6,756 bases of DNA. Source: Paracoccaceae bacterium. Lineage in GTDB: Bacteria > Pseudomonadota > Alphaproteobacteria > Rhodobacterales > Rhodobacteraceae. The first letter of the stretch is position 1; every line of letters starts with the position of its first letter. Positions 1 to 5,798 of this stretch are shown one piece after another. The position numbers were made by a program, and so were the translations under genes. The stretch spans positions 1-6,756 of the forward strand of contig CABZJG010000101.1 of NCBI GenBank assembly GCA_902525995.1. The letters are read 5' to 3'. The notes under the pieces are model-generated. The model did no database searches. It saw only the letters and a program-made list of their open reading frames with translations, and had not been told where the DNA came from.

Positions 1-486
1 GAGCTTGGCAAGTAAGCGTTCATGCACCTCAGGCGTGACAAACTTGGATACATCGCCATCTAAACGGGCTATTTCTTTAACCAGTTTTGATGCTATTGCT
101 TGATGTTTTGCTTCGGCCATCAAAAACACCGTTTCAATTGTTGAATCAAGCGCCCGGTTCATCCCGACCATTTGGAATTCATATTCAAAATCCGCCACCG
201 CACGCAATCCACGAACAATAACGCTTGCGCCAACGTCATGCGCGCAGTCAATCAATAAATTTTCAAACGGATGCGCAATAATTTCGGTTCCAATTTCAGA
301 CGATAAACCCGCGCATTGCAATTCAATCATTGAAACCCGCTCTTCCAATGAGAACAACGGCCCTTTGTCACGGTTGATCGCCACACCGATAACCAGCCGG
401 TCAACAAGCATTGCTGCACGGCGAATAATATCGATATGTCCGAGAGTGATCGGATCAAAAGTTCCGGGATAAAGCCCAATGCGCAT
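1..486 (-). CDS. coaD: Phosphopantetheine adenylyltransferase (3'-partial)
   Basis: CoaD transfers AMP from ATP to 4'-phosphopantetheine, making dephospho-CoA in the penultimate step of coenzyme A synthesis in the cytosol. The 162 visible residues cover almost the whole protein (family about 160-165 aa), and no stop is reached before the window edge, so only a few C-terminal codons are missing. Visible motifs are the N-terminal nucleotidyltransferase signature YPGTFDPITLGH (Thr9 and His17 correspond to the E. coli T/HxGH active site), RGLRAVADFEYE with Arg92 and Arg95, and the C-terminal ASKLVKEIARLDGDVSKF block. E. coli has ISSS where this protein has IASK; I remember this as normal in alphaproteobacteria. 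The ATG at 484-486 gives the correct N-terminus, with a GAGG-type ribosome site about 8 nt upstream. The gene follows the CBS-domain gene on the same strand after 67 bp, with no terminator or convincing own promoter, so cotranscription is likely. That gap carries an 8-bp direct repeat, TGCCAGCA, at 515-522 and 534-541. Confidence 0.96.
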   Translation of the reverse strand, partial: MRIGLYPGTFDPITLGHIDIIRRAAMLVDRLVIGVAINRDKGPLFSLEERVSMIELQCAGLSSEIGTEIIAHPFENLLIDCAHDVGASVIVRGLRAVADFEYEFQMVGMNRALDSTIETVFLMAEAKHQAIASKLVKEIARLDGDVSKFVTPEVHERLLAKL

Positions 487-553
487 TTAGCAGCCCTCTG
501 CCAATTGATAAATCTGCCAGCAAGCATCAATATTGCCAGCATAATTGCAAGGG

Positions 554-1000
554 TCAGTAGCCCATTATCATACCTTCAAGAGCGTCTTTTTCCATTGCAA
601 GTTCAGAAAGTTTTGCTTTTACCACATCGCCTTGGGTAATAAGACCAATCATTTCACCATTCTCAACCACAGGAAGATGTCGAAACCTTCTATCAGTCAT
701 AATTGTTAAAACTTGATCTGCTGTTGCCTCACGGCGACAAGTCACAATTTTTCGGGTCATAAAGTCGTCGACATGCGCATTCAAAGCCTGCGTTCCGCGA
801 TGCACAATTGCCCTAACAATATCCCGCTCTGATAAAACACCAGTGGCTGTTTTGCCATCTTCGGAAATAATCACTGTGCCGATTTTATGTTTTGTTAAAA
901 TTGCAGCCGCTTCCGCTATTGTTGTTTTCGGCGCAACAGAAATAACGTTGTCGTTTGCTTTAGAATTTAATATTTGCTGTACTAGCATCAGATCATCCAT
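554..1000 (-). CDS. Two-CBS-domain protein
   Basis: This small cytosolic protein consists almost entirely of a tandem pair of CBS domains (a Bateman module). Such modules bind adenine nucleotides or related ligands and usually regulate a partner; the ligand and partner cannot be read from this sequence. CBS1 spans roughly residues 16-67 and ends in the typical GVLSERDIVRAI strand-helix. CBS2 spans about 78-135 with RRFRHLPVVENGEMIGLITQ followed by GDVVKA. A short acidic tail ends in MIMGY. There is no enzymatic, membrane or DNA-binding domain. The listed ATG (998-1000) gives 148 aa but has no ribosome site. The in-frame ATG at 986-988 (Met5, start MLVQQIL, 144 aa) has GGA 7 nt upstream and leaves a normal leader from the promoter at 1021-1048, so I think it is the likelier true start. 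The gene lies between the LysR gene and coaD on the same strand. Confidence 0.92.
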   Translation of the reverse strand: MDDLMLVQQILNSKANDNVISVAPKTTIAEAAAILTKHKIGTVIISEDGKTATGVLSERDIVRAIVHRGTQALNAHVDDFMTRKIVTCRREATADQVLTIMTDRRFRHLPVVENGEMIGLITQGDVVKAKLSELAMEKDALEGMIMGY

Positions 1001-1020
1001 AATTTTATTTCAATATTAAT

Positions 1021-1048
1021 ATTATATTGGTAATTTTATTATTGTCAA
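1021..1048 (-). promoter_or_regulatory. Consensus sigma-70 promoter for the CBS gene
   Basis: On the minus strand the sequence reads TTGACA (1048-1043), a 16-nt spacer, then TATAAT (1026-1021). Both hexamers match the housekeeping consensus exactly, and the surroundings are very AT-rich. Transcription would start near 1013-1015, giving a leader of about 13 nt to the first ATG at 1000 or about 25 nt to the ATG at 988; the second is more usual. The -35 box overlaps the TGA stop of the upstream LysR gene (1047-1045). A 12-bp palindrome, AATATTAATATT (1012-1023), covers the end of the -10 box and the expected start site. The promoter points at the CBS gene and probably also serves coaD. Confidence 0.8.
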
Positions 1049-1941
1049 GGTGAGCACTCCAAATGATCCAATTCTAAGCGAATACCTTCACTTAGAACTT
1101 TCACAAAGCGGTTCATTCGATCCATGCGGCGGTCTTCATGATGGCGAATAAGATAAAAACTCCGCGTTAAGGAAAACCGGTGTTCTAAAACGCGCTTCAA
1201 ATCGGGGGAAAACGGTAGAGCAAAATCATGAACAACACCAAGACCTGCACCGGCACGCAACCAATTGAACTGCACAGAAACAGAATTTGATGCCAAAGGA
1301 AGGCGTTGAACTCCAAGCTCGGTCAAATAGTCGAGTTCCTTGTCGAATATCATATCAGCGATATAGCCAATAAAACGGTGGCCCCTTAAATCCGACAACT
1401 CATTAAGCGGTGGTTTACCGCTTAGATACTCGGCCGATGCGGCCAAATGTAATTTATAATCTGTTAGCTTTTGCACCGTCAGGCGGCCGGTTTCTGGCGG
1501 GCTGACAGCAATCGCCATATCGGCTTCGCGCTTGGTTAAATTAATCACCCTTGGCAAGGCAACAATTTGAATATCCAAGTCTGGGTTTTGATCCGAAATT
1601 CGAGCGCAGACTTGTGGCAATAAAAAATTTGCACAACCATCCGGGGCTCCAATGCGAATTTGCCCACTCAATGATCCTGTTTGGCCGGAAATCTCTTGGC
1701 TTAATCCAGCCATAGCCTGCTCGACGCGCACAGCGTGGTCAAGCATTCGGTTGCCCGCATCGGTCAACGCATAGCCAAAAGTTGAGCGTATAAAAAGAGA
1801 TTGTCCCAGCTGATCTTCAATGCGGGCAATGCGCCGCCCTACAGTGGCCGGGTCAAGCTTTAATTGCCGTCCAGCCGCAGACAATGTCTCATAGCGAGCC
1901 ACAGCTAGAAATATTCTTAGATCATCCCAATTATCTGTCAT
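1045..1941 (-). CDS. LysR-family transcriptional regulator, probable regulator of the valine operon
   Basis: This is a 298-aa LysR-type DNA-binding regulator, the usual length for the family. Residues about 4-63 form the winged helix-turn-helix: DDLRIFLAVARYETLSAAGR, then a recognition region with PATVGRRIARIEDQLGQSLF. The linker helix follows (LTDAGNRMLDHAVRV). Residues about 88-290 form the co-inducer-binding domain, starting near GQIRIGAPDG. The reading frame extends to a TTG at 1954-1956, but the ATG at 1939-1941 is the better start. It has AAAGGG about 5 nt upstream and puts the HTH at the expected distance from the N-terminus. The gene is divergent from mmsA across 100 bp, the classic layout for a LysR protein that controls the neighbouring operon and itself. 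The likely inducer is a valine-pathway intermediate, but that is inference from position only. Regulation of this locus by this protein has not been shown by the sequence itself. Confidence 0.93.
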   Translation of the reverse strand: MTDNWDDLRIFLAVARYETLSAAGRQLKLDPATVGRRIARIEDQLGQSLFIRSTFGYALTDAGNRMLDHAVRVEQAMAGLSQEISGQTGSLSGQIRIGAPDGCANFLLPQVCARISDQNPDLDIQIVALPRVINLTKREADMAIAVSPPETGRLTVQKLTDYKLHLAASAEYLSGKPPLNELSDLRGHRFIGYIADMIFDKELDYLTELGVQRLPLASNSVSVQFNWLRAGAGLGVVHDFALPFSPDLKRVLEHRFSLTRSFYLIRHHEDRRMDRMNRFVKVLSEGIRLELDHLECSP

Positions 1942-1951
1942 CCCCGCCCTT

Positions 1952-1963
1952 TGCAAATTTGCA
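1952..1963. promoter_or_regulatory. Perfect 12-bp palindrome, candidate LysR operator
   Basis: TGCAAATTTGCA is its own reverse complement. Including the preceding T (1951) it fits the LysR pattern T-N11-A (T1951 to A1963). It lies 10 nt upstream of the LysR start codon and about 78-89 nt upstream of the mmsA start. If mmsA transcription begins near 2020 (a guess), the palindrome is centred around -63, the usual position of the primary recognition site in LysR-regulated promoters. Binding by this regulator is inferred, not shown. Confidence 0.5.
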
Positions 1964-2029
1964 GTACTATTTTGTGATTTTTCCTCTTTTCACCACATTT
2001 TTGCAAGGCTAACCTCGTTTCAAATAGCT

Positions 2030-2041
2030 AGGAGAGCTCTC
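2030..2041 (+). promoter_or_regulatory. mmsA ribosome binding site within a short palindrome
   Basis: AGGAGAG at 2030-2036 is a strong Shine-Dalgarno sequence 5 nt before the mmsA ATG, and it fixes the start at 2042. It overlaps GAGAGCTCTC (2032-2041), a perfect 10-bp palindrome that ends directly at the start codon. A self-pairing hairpin would need an unfavourably small loop, so a regulatory role is doubtful. Confidence 0.8.
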
Positions 2042-3541
2042 ATGCAAGAATTAACCCATTATATTGGTGGTGCGAATGTCAAAGGAACATCGGGACGCTT
2101 CGCCGATGTCTTCAACCCTGCCACAGGTGAAGTTCAGGCCCAAGTGCCTCTGGCTTCGGAAATTGAAATGGCGCAAGCCGTAGAGGTGGCCGCAAAAGCA
2201 CAGTTAAGCTGGGGTCAGGTTAATCCTCAGCGCCGTGCACGGGTGATGATGAAGTTCGTAGACCTTCTTAATCGTGATATGGATCGCCTGGCAGAAGCGC
2301 TAAGCCGCGAGCATGGAAAAACGTTTCCCGATGCCAAAGGCGATGTGCAGCGCGGGCTTGAGGTTGTAGAATATTGTATTGGCGCGCCCCAATTGCTCAA
2401 AGGTGAGTTCACAGACAGCGCCGGTCTTGGAATTGATATGTATTCAATGCGGCAACCTTTGGGGGTTTGTGCGGGTATTACGCCGTTTAATTTTCCTGCC
2501 ATGATCCCTATGTGGATGTTTGCACCGGCGATTGCCTGCGGCAACGCTTTTATCCTTAAACCGTCTGAGCGTGATCCGTCCGTCCCACTGATGCTTGCAG
2601 AGCTTATGGAAGAGGCAGGATTGCCCAAAGGTATTTTACAGGTAGTGAATGGCGACAAGGTGGCTGTAGATGCAATTCTTGATCATCCGCTCATTCAGTC
2701 GATTGGATTTGTGGGCTCTACCCCGATCGCTGAATACATCTATGGTCGCGGATGCAGCAATGGCAAGCGCGTACAGTGTTTTGGCGGCGCCAAAAACCAC
2801 ATGATCATCATGCCTGATGCGGATATGGATCAAGCGGCAGACGCTTTGGTGGGCGCTGGATATGGAGCAGCTGGCGAACGCTGCATGGCGATTTCGGTTG
2901 CTGTCCCAGTGGGTGATGAAACAGCCGATCGTCTGATTGAAAAACTGGTTCCAAGAATTGAAAAACTAAAAGTCGGCCCCTACACCGCCGGTGACGACAT
3001 TGACTATGGTCCTGTTGTTACAGCAGCAGCCAAAAAGAACATTCTTGGGCTGGTGCAAAGCGGCGTGGATCAGGGCGCAGAGCTGGTCGTTGATGGGCGC
3101 GACTTTAATCTTCAGGGCTATGAAGATGGATTTTTTGTCGGGCCGCATTTGTTCGACCGTGTCACGCCAGATATGGATATCTACAAAAAAGAGATATTTG
3201 GACCGGTTCTAAGCAGCGTTCGTGCAGGCAGTTACGAAGAGGCGATTGGTCTGGCGATTGATCATGAATATGGAAACGGCACAGCAATTTTCACCCGTGA
3301 CGGAGATGCCGCGCGCGATTTCGCAAACCGGATCAATATCGGAATGGTTGGGATCAATGTTCCTATTCCCGTCCCCCTCGCCTATCACACATTTGGCGGT
3401 TGGAAAAAGTCTGCCTTTGGGGATCTGAACCAACATGGACCGGATGCTTTTCGCTTCTACACCCGGACAAAAACAGTGACCTCGCGCTGGCCCTCTGGCA
3501 TTAAGGAAGGCGGAGAGTTTAACTTTAAAGCCATGGACTAA
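2042..3541 (+). CDS. mmsA: Methylmalonate-semialdehyde dehydrogenase (CoA-acylating)
   Basis: MmsA oxidises (S)-methylmalonate semialdehyde with NAD+ and CoA to propionyl-CoA and CO2/bicarbonate, the last step of distal valine catabolism; it usually also accepts malonate semialdehyde. The 499 residues match the family's usual ~500. Features of the aldehyde dehydrogenase fold are visible: FNFP with the oxyanion-hole Asn150, Lys173 of the NAD site (ILKPSERDPS), the Rossmann motif GFVGSTP from Gly222, catalytic Cys281 in GERCMAIS, and EIFGPV with Glu384. At 247-253 it reads FGGAKNH, where hydrolytic aldehyde dehydrogenases carry the general-base Glu (ELGGKN). The missing Glu is typical of this CoA-dependent subfamily and separates it from ordinary aldehyde dehydrogenases. 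It is the first gene of the plus-strand operon, 76 bp ahead of the acyl-CoA dehydrogenase, and divergent from the LysR gene. The catalytic residues listed are intact. A role in inositol breakdown (IolA) is less likely because all the neighbours are valine genes. Confidence 0.96.
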   Translation: MQELTHYIGGANVKGTSGRFADVFNPATGEVQAQVPLASEIEMAQAVEVAAKAQLSWGQVNPQRRARVMMKFVDLLNRDMDRLAEALSREHGKTFPDAKGDVQRGLEVVEYCIGAPQLLKGEFTDSAGLGIDMYSMRQPLGVCAGITPFNFPAMIPMWMFAPAIACGNAFILKPSERDPSVPLMLAELMEEAGLPKGILQVVNGDKVAVDAILDHPLIQSIGFVGSTPIAEYIYGRGCSNGKRVQCFGGAKNHMIIMPDADMDQAADALVGAGYGAAGERCMAISVAVPVGDETADRLIEKLVPRIEKLKVGPYTAGDDIDYGPVVTAAAKKNILGLVQSGVDQGAELVVDGRDFNLQGYEDGFFVGPHLFDRVTPDMDIYKKEIFGPVLSSVRAGSYEEAIGLAIDHEYGNGTAIFTRDGDAARDFANRINIGMVGINVPIPVPLAYHTFGGWKKSAFGDLNQHGPDAFRFYTRTKTVTSRWPSGIKEGGEFNFKAMD

Positions 3542-3562
3542 CCAAAGACCGCTTTCGGATAC

Positions 3563-3587
3563 CTATAGCCGTTGGAAACGGCTATAG
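3563..3587 (+). repeat. Perfect 11-bp inverted repeat between mmsA and the acyl-CoA dehydrogenase gene
   Basis: The arms CTATAGCCGTT (3563-3573) and AACGGCTATAG (3577-3587) are exact reverse complements around a 3-nt GGA spacer. In mRNA this would form a stable hairpin 21 nt downstream of the mmsA stop and 17 nt upstream of the next ribosome site. No run of T follows, so it is not a classical intrinsic terminator. Likely roles are protecting the mmsA message from 3' decay, a processing site, or partial attenuation that lowers expression of the three downstream genes. A dimeric protein operator is also possible. Confidence 0.75.
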
Positions 3588-3604
3588 AACTGCTGTGGAT
3601 GAAA

Positions 3605-3610
3605 AAGGAG
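3605..3610 (+). promoter_or_regulatory. Ribosome binding site that fixes a GTG start
   Basis: AAGGAG lies 7 nt before the GTG at 3618-3620. The following residues, DFALTEEQ, match the N-terminus expected of an acyl-CoA dehydrogenase, so GTG is the initiation codon. Confidence 0.85.
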
Positions 3611-3617
3611 CCTTGCG

Positions 3618-4760
3618 GTGGATTTTGCGTTAACCGAAGAACAAAATGCTGTGTTCGATATGGCCTATGCTTTTGGCCAAGAGCAGATCGCACCACAAGC
3701 ACGCGCGTGGGAAACTCAAGGCACTATTCCCAAAGAGCTTTGGCCAAAGGTGGCTGATCTTGGGCTCGGCGGAATATATGTCAGCGAAGATCAAGGCGGA
3801 TCTGGTCTCAGCCGTCTTGATGCGACACTGATCTTCGAAGCTCTGGCCATGGCCTGCCCTTCTGTCAGCGCGTTTCTATCCATTCACAATATGTGTGGCG
3901 GCATGATCGATAAGTATGGCAGTGAAGAAACCCGCGCGCGGTGGCTTCCTGATCTTTGCGCCATGCGCAAAGTCTTTAGCTACTGCCTAACGGAGCCAGG
4001 ATCAGGATCAGATGCGGCAGCTCTCCGCACCACGGCTGAGTGGACCAATGAAAACTATATAATGAACGGCACGAAGGCGTTTATTTCAGGGGGATCCTAT
4101 TCGGATACCTATATCGTTATGTGCCGCACAGGCGACCAAAGCCCCAAAGGAATATCAGCGTTAATTGTTGAAGTCGGAAGCCAAGGCCTTAGCTATGGCG
4201 CTCTTGAAGAAAAAATGGGGTGGCGATCACAACCCACGGCGCAGGTCCAGTTTGACGACTGTACCATCCCTATCGATAACCTGTTGGGAGATGAGGGCCA
4301 AGGCTTCAGCTATGCAATGGCTGGTTTAGATGGGGGCCGGTTAAACATTGCCGCCAGTGCGCTTGGCGGCGCCCAAGCCGCACTGTCTGCCACATTGGAC
4401 TATATGGGCCAGCGAAAAGCCTTTGGCAAACCCATTGATCAGTTTCAGGCGCTGCAGTTCAAGCTTGCCGAGATGGAAGTGAAACTTCAGTCTTCGAGAA
4501 CATTTTTGCGCCAAGCGGCCTGGAAGCTGGACAATGGCGCATCAGACGCGGGTAAGTTTTGTGCCATGGCCAAGCTTTATGTCACGGATTGTGCGTTTGA
4601 AGTGGCCAACAGCTGTCTGCAACTTCATGGCGGTTATGGCTATTTATCAGATTACGGTATTGAAAAAATTGTACGCGACCTGCGGGTCCATCAAATTCTT
4701 GAAGGCACCAATGAGATTATGCGCATGATTATTTCTAGACATATGCTCGCCGCCCGATGA
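3618..4760 (+). CDS. Isobutyryl-CoA dehydrogenase (acyl-CoA dehydrogenase family, ACAD8-like)
   Basis: This FAD enzyme oxidises isobutyryl-CoA to methacrylyl-CoA, the first step after oxidative decarboxylation of the valine keto acid, passing electrons to electron-transferring flavoprotein. It has 380 residues, normal for the family, with the N-terminal helical domain (about 1-115), the middle beta domain with signature LTEPGSGSDAAA (Thr125-Glu126) and MGWRSQPT, and the C-terminal helical domain with RKAFGKPIDQFQALQFKLA. The catalytic base is Glu362 in HQILEGTNEIM. Stretches such as GGSGLSRLDATLIFEALAMA, SIHNMCGGMID and CLQLHGGYGYLSDYGI closely resemble remembered human ACAD8, which favours isobutyryl-CoA over 2-methylbutyryl- or isovaleryl-CoA as substrate. 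The start is a GTG. The gene overlaps the next by 4 nt (ATGA), pointing to translational coupling. Specificity is inferred from sequence resemblance and operon context; a broader branched-chain substrate range is possible. Confidence 0.93.
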   Translation: MDFALTEEQNAVFDMAYAFGQEQIAPQARAWETQGTIPKELWPKVADLGLGGIYVSEDQGGSGLSRLDATLIFEALAMACPSVSAFLSIHNMCGGMIDKYGSEETRARWLPDLCAMRKVFSYCLTEPGSGSDAAALRTTAEWTNENYIMNGTKAFISGGSYSDTYIVMCRTGDQSPKGISALIVEVGSQGLSYGALEEKMGWRSQPTAQVQFDDCTIPIDNLLGDEGQGFSYAMAGLDGGRLNIAASALGGAQAALSATLDYMGQRKAFGKPIDQFQALQFKLAEMEVKLQSSRTFLRQAAWKLDNGASDAGKFCAMAKLYVTDCAFEVANSCLQLHGGYGYLSDYGIEKIVRDLRVHQILEGTNEIMRMIISRHMLAAR

Positions 4761-5788
4761 AAGATATCAATATTCGCATCACTGGCCGGGCTGGCCGCAT
4801 AACTTTGCAGCGCCCGGATGCCTTAAATGCCATGACCTATGAGATGTGCACGGCAATTGAGGCTGTACTTATGGAATGGCAGTCAAATGACACCGTTGAT
4901 TTGGTGATTATTGATGCGCTTGGAACCCGCGCCTTTTGCGCCGGCGGTGACATTGCTGATCTTTACCAGTCAGGGCTGGATAAAAATTATGCTTTTGGGC
5001 AAAAATTCTGGGCAGATGAATATCGCCTAAATGCCCTCATCGCCCGATACCCCAAGCCTTATATTGCTTTTATGCAAGGTTTTACCATGGGCGGCGGCGT
5101 GGGTATTTCATGTCACGGAAGCCATCGCATTGTCGGTGAGACCAGCCAGATCGCAATGCCAGAATGTGGAATAGGTTTGGTGCCAGACGTGGGCGGTTCC
5201 TATATTCTTGCGCGCGCACCGGGGCATTTAGGGGAATATCTTGGTTTAACAGCGGATCGTATGGGGCCAAAAGATGCAATCGAAGTGGGCTTTGCAGATT
5301 ATTTCATTCCGCAGGATCGTTGGGCGGCGCTGACACAGGAATTGGAAAAGACCGGTGATGCAGAGGCCCTTAAAACTTATATTGATAAGGCCCCTGCCGG
5401 AAAATTGGCGGATGCTTTGCCCATGATCAACTCAGCATTCCAATCGGGGGATCTTTCTACCATCGTAAGTGAACTGTCACATCATGACAGTTCCTTTGCA
5501 GAAAAAACACTGAAAGCCATGGGCCGCAACTCACCCTTATCCATGGCCTGCGCCCTTAAAATAATAGACCACTTGCGGGATAAGTCCGGCGATCTTGAAA
5601 TGGCACTGCGCTGTGAATACCGCTTTACCGCGCGGGCAATGGAGTTTGGGGACTTCCTTGAAGGCATTCGGGCGGCTATCATTGACAAAGACCGAACGCC
5701 AAACTGGCAACACCAAATGAGCAGCGTTCCATCCGCAGATATCGAACATATGCTTTCCCCTCTTGGGGCAATGGAATTGAGTTTATAG
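4757..5788 (+). CDS. 3-hydroxyisobutyryl-CoA hydrolase (crotonase/enoyl-CoA hydratase superfamily)
   Basis: The product is predicted to hydrolyse 3-hydroxyisobutyryl-CoA to free 3-hydroxyisobutyrate and CoA, which lets the valine pathway continue through a non-CoA intermediate. The fold is crotonase. The N-terminal part has RPDALNAMTYEM and AFCAGGDIADLY, the oxyanion-hole loop is FTMGGGVGIS (Met111-Gly114), and the hydrolase signature MPECGIGLVPDVGGSY follows. Glu136 and Asp144 are spaced as the catalytic Glu/Asp pair of human HIBCH. At 343 aa it is longer than a simple enoyl-CoA hydratase (~260 aa) and has the extra C-terminal region (about 250-343) of the hydrolase group, containing SPLSMACALKII. 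The ATG overlaps the previous stop and has no clear ribosome site, so translation is probably coupled. Databases often label such proteins simply enoyl-CoA hydratase; length and motif favour the hydrolase. Confidence 0.92.
   Translation: MKDINIRITGRAGRITLQRPDALNAMTYEMCTAIEAVLMEWQSNDTVDLVIIDALGTRAFCAGGDIADLYQSGLDKNYAFGQKFWADEYRLNALIARYPKPYIAFMQGFTMGGGVGISCHGSHRIVGETSQIAMPECGIGLVPDVGGSYILARAPGHLGEYLGLTADRMGPKDAIEVGFADYFIPQDRWAALTQELEKTGDAEALKTYIDKAPAGKLADALPMINSAFQSGDLSTIVSELSHHDSSFAEKTLKAMGRNSPLSMACALKIIDHLRDKSGDLEMALRCEYRFTARAMEFGDFLEGIRAAIIDKDRTPNWQHQMSSVPSADIEHMLSPLGAMELSL
5471..5493 (+). repeat. Perfect 9-bp inverted repeat inside the hydrolase gene
   Basis: GAACTGTCA (5471-5479) and TGACAGTTC (5485-5493) are exact reverse complements separated by 5 nt (CATCA), so a hairpin can form in the mRNA. 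It lies in a coding stretch for ELSHHDSS, part of the variable C-terminal region of the hydrolase. No T-run follows. It may be coincidence. Confidence 0.4.
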
Positions 5789-5793
5789 GAGAG
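5787..5793 (+). promoter_or_regulatory. mmsB ribosome binding site overlapping the upstream stop
   Basis: AGGAGAG begins inside the TAG stop of the hydrolase gene (5786-5788) and lies 5 nt before the mmsB ATG at 5799. The motif and spacing are the same as at mmsA. A nearer out-of-frame ATG at 5794 directly follows the site; it opens only ATG AAA TGA, whose stop overlaps the mmsB start. Confidence 0.85.
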
Positions 5794-5798
5794 ATGAA

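Larger units (their letters stand above)
1942..2041. promoter_or_regulatory. Divergent promoter/operator region between the LysR gene and mmsA
   Basis: This 100-bp AT-rich spacer must contain the start signals for both divergent genes. I see no convincing consensus -35/-10 pair in either direction, which suits promoters that need an activator. A weak option for mmsA is TTGCAA at 2001-2006 followed by AAATAG at 2022-2027. The spacer contains a perfect palindrome (listed separately) and two copies of TTTGCAA, at 1950-1956 and 2000-2006, exactly 50 bp apart. That spacing is close to five helical turns and would place both copies on a similar face of the DNA. Confidence 0.6.

Noticed and set aside
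515..541. TGCCAGCA direct repeat as an operator or mobile-element footprint
   Set aside because: Only two 8-bp copies 19 bp apart, with no dyad and no adjacent element; such repeats are common by chance.
327..542. 71-aa minus-strand frame overlapping the coaD start
   Set aside because: It overlaps the strongly conserved N-terminus of CoaD in another frame, and no homology is recognisable; only the direct repeat TGCCAGCA in the gap is real sequence structure.
1942..1956. TTG at 1954-1956 as the start of the LysR gene
   Set aside because: It would add five residues containing the ribosome-site sequence itself. The ATG at 1939-1941 has a well-spaced AAAGGG and the normal LysR N-terminal length.
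2227..2658. 143-aa minus-strand open frame inside mmsA
   Set aside because: It is antisense to conserved mmsA catalytic regions (FNFP and the Lys173 site), has no family resemblance, and its low-complexity Ser/Arg composition is typical of a shadow frame.
3563..3587. Rho-independent terminator after mmsA
   Set aside because: The stem is strong but is followed by AACTGCTG rather than a T-run, and the next three genes belong to the same pathway, so full termination is unlikely.
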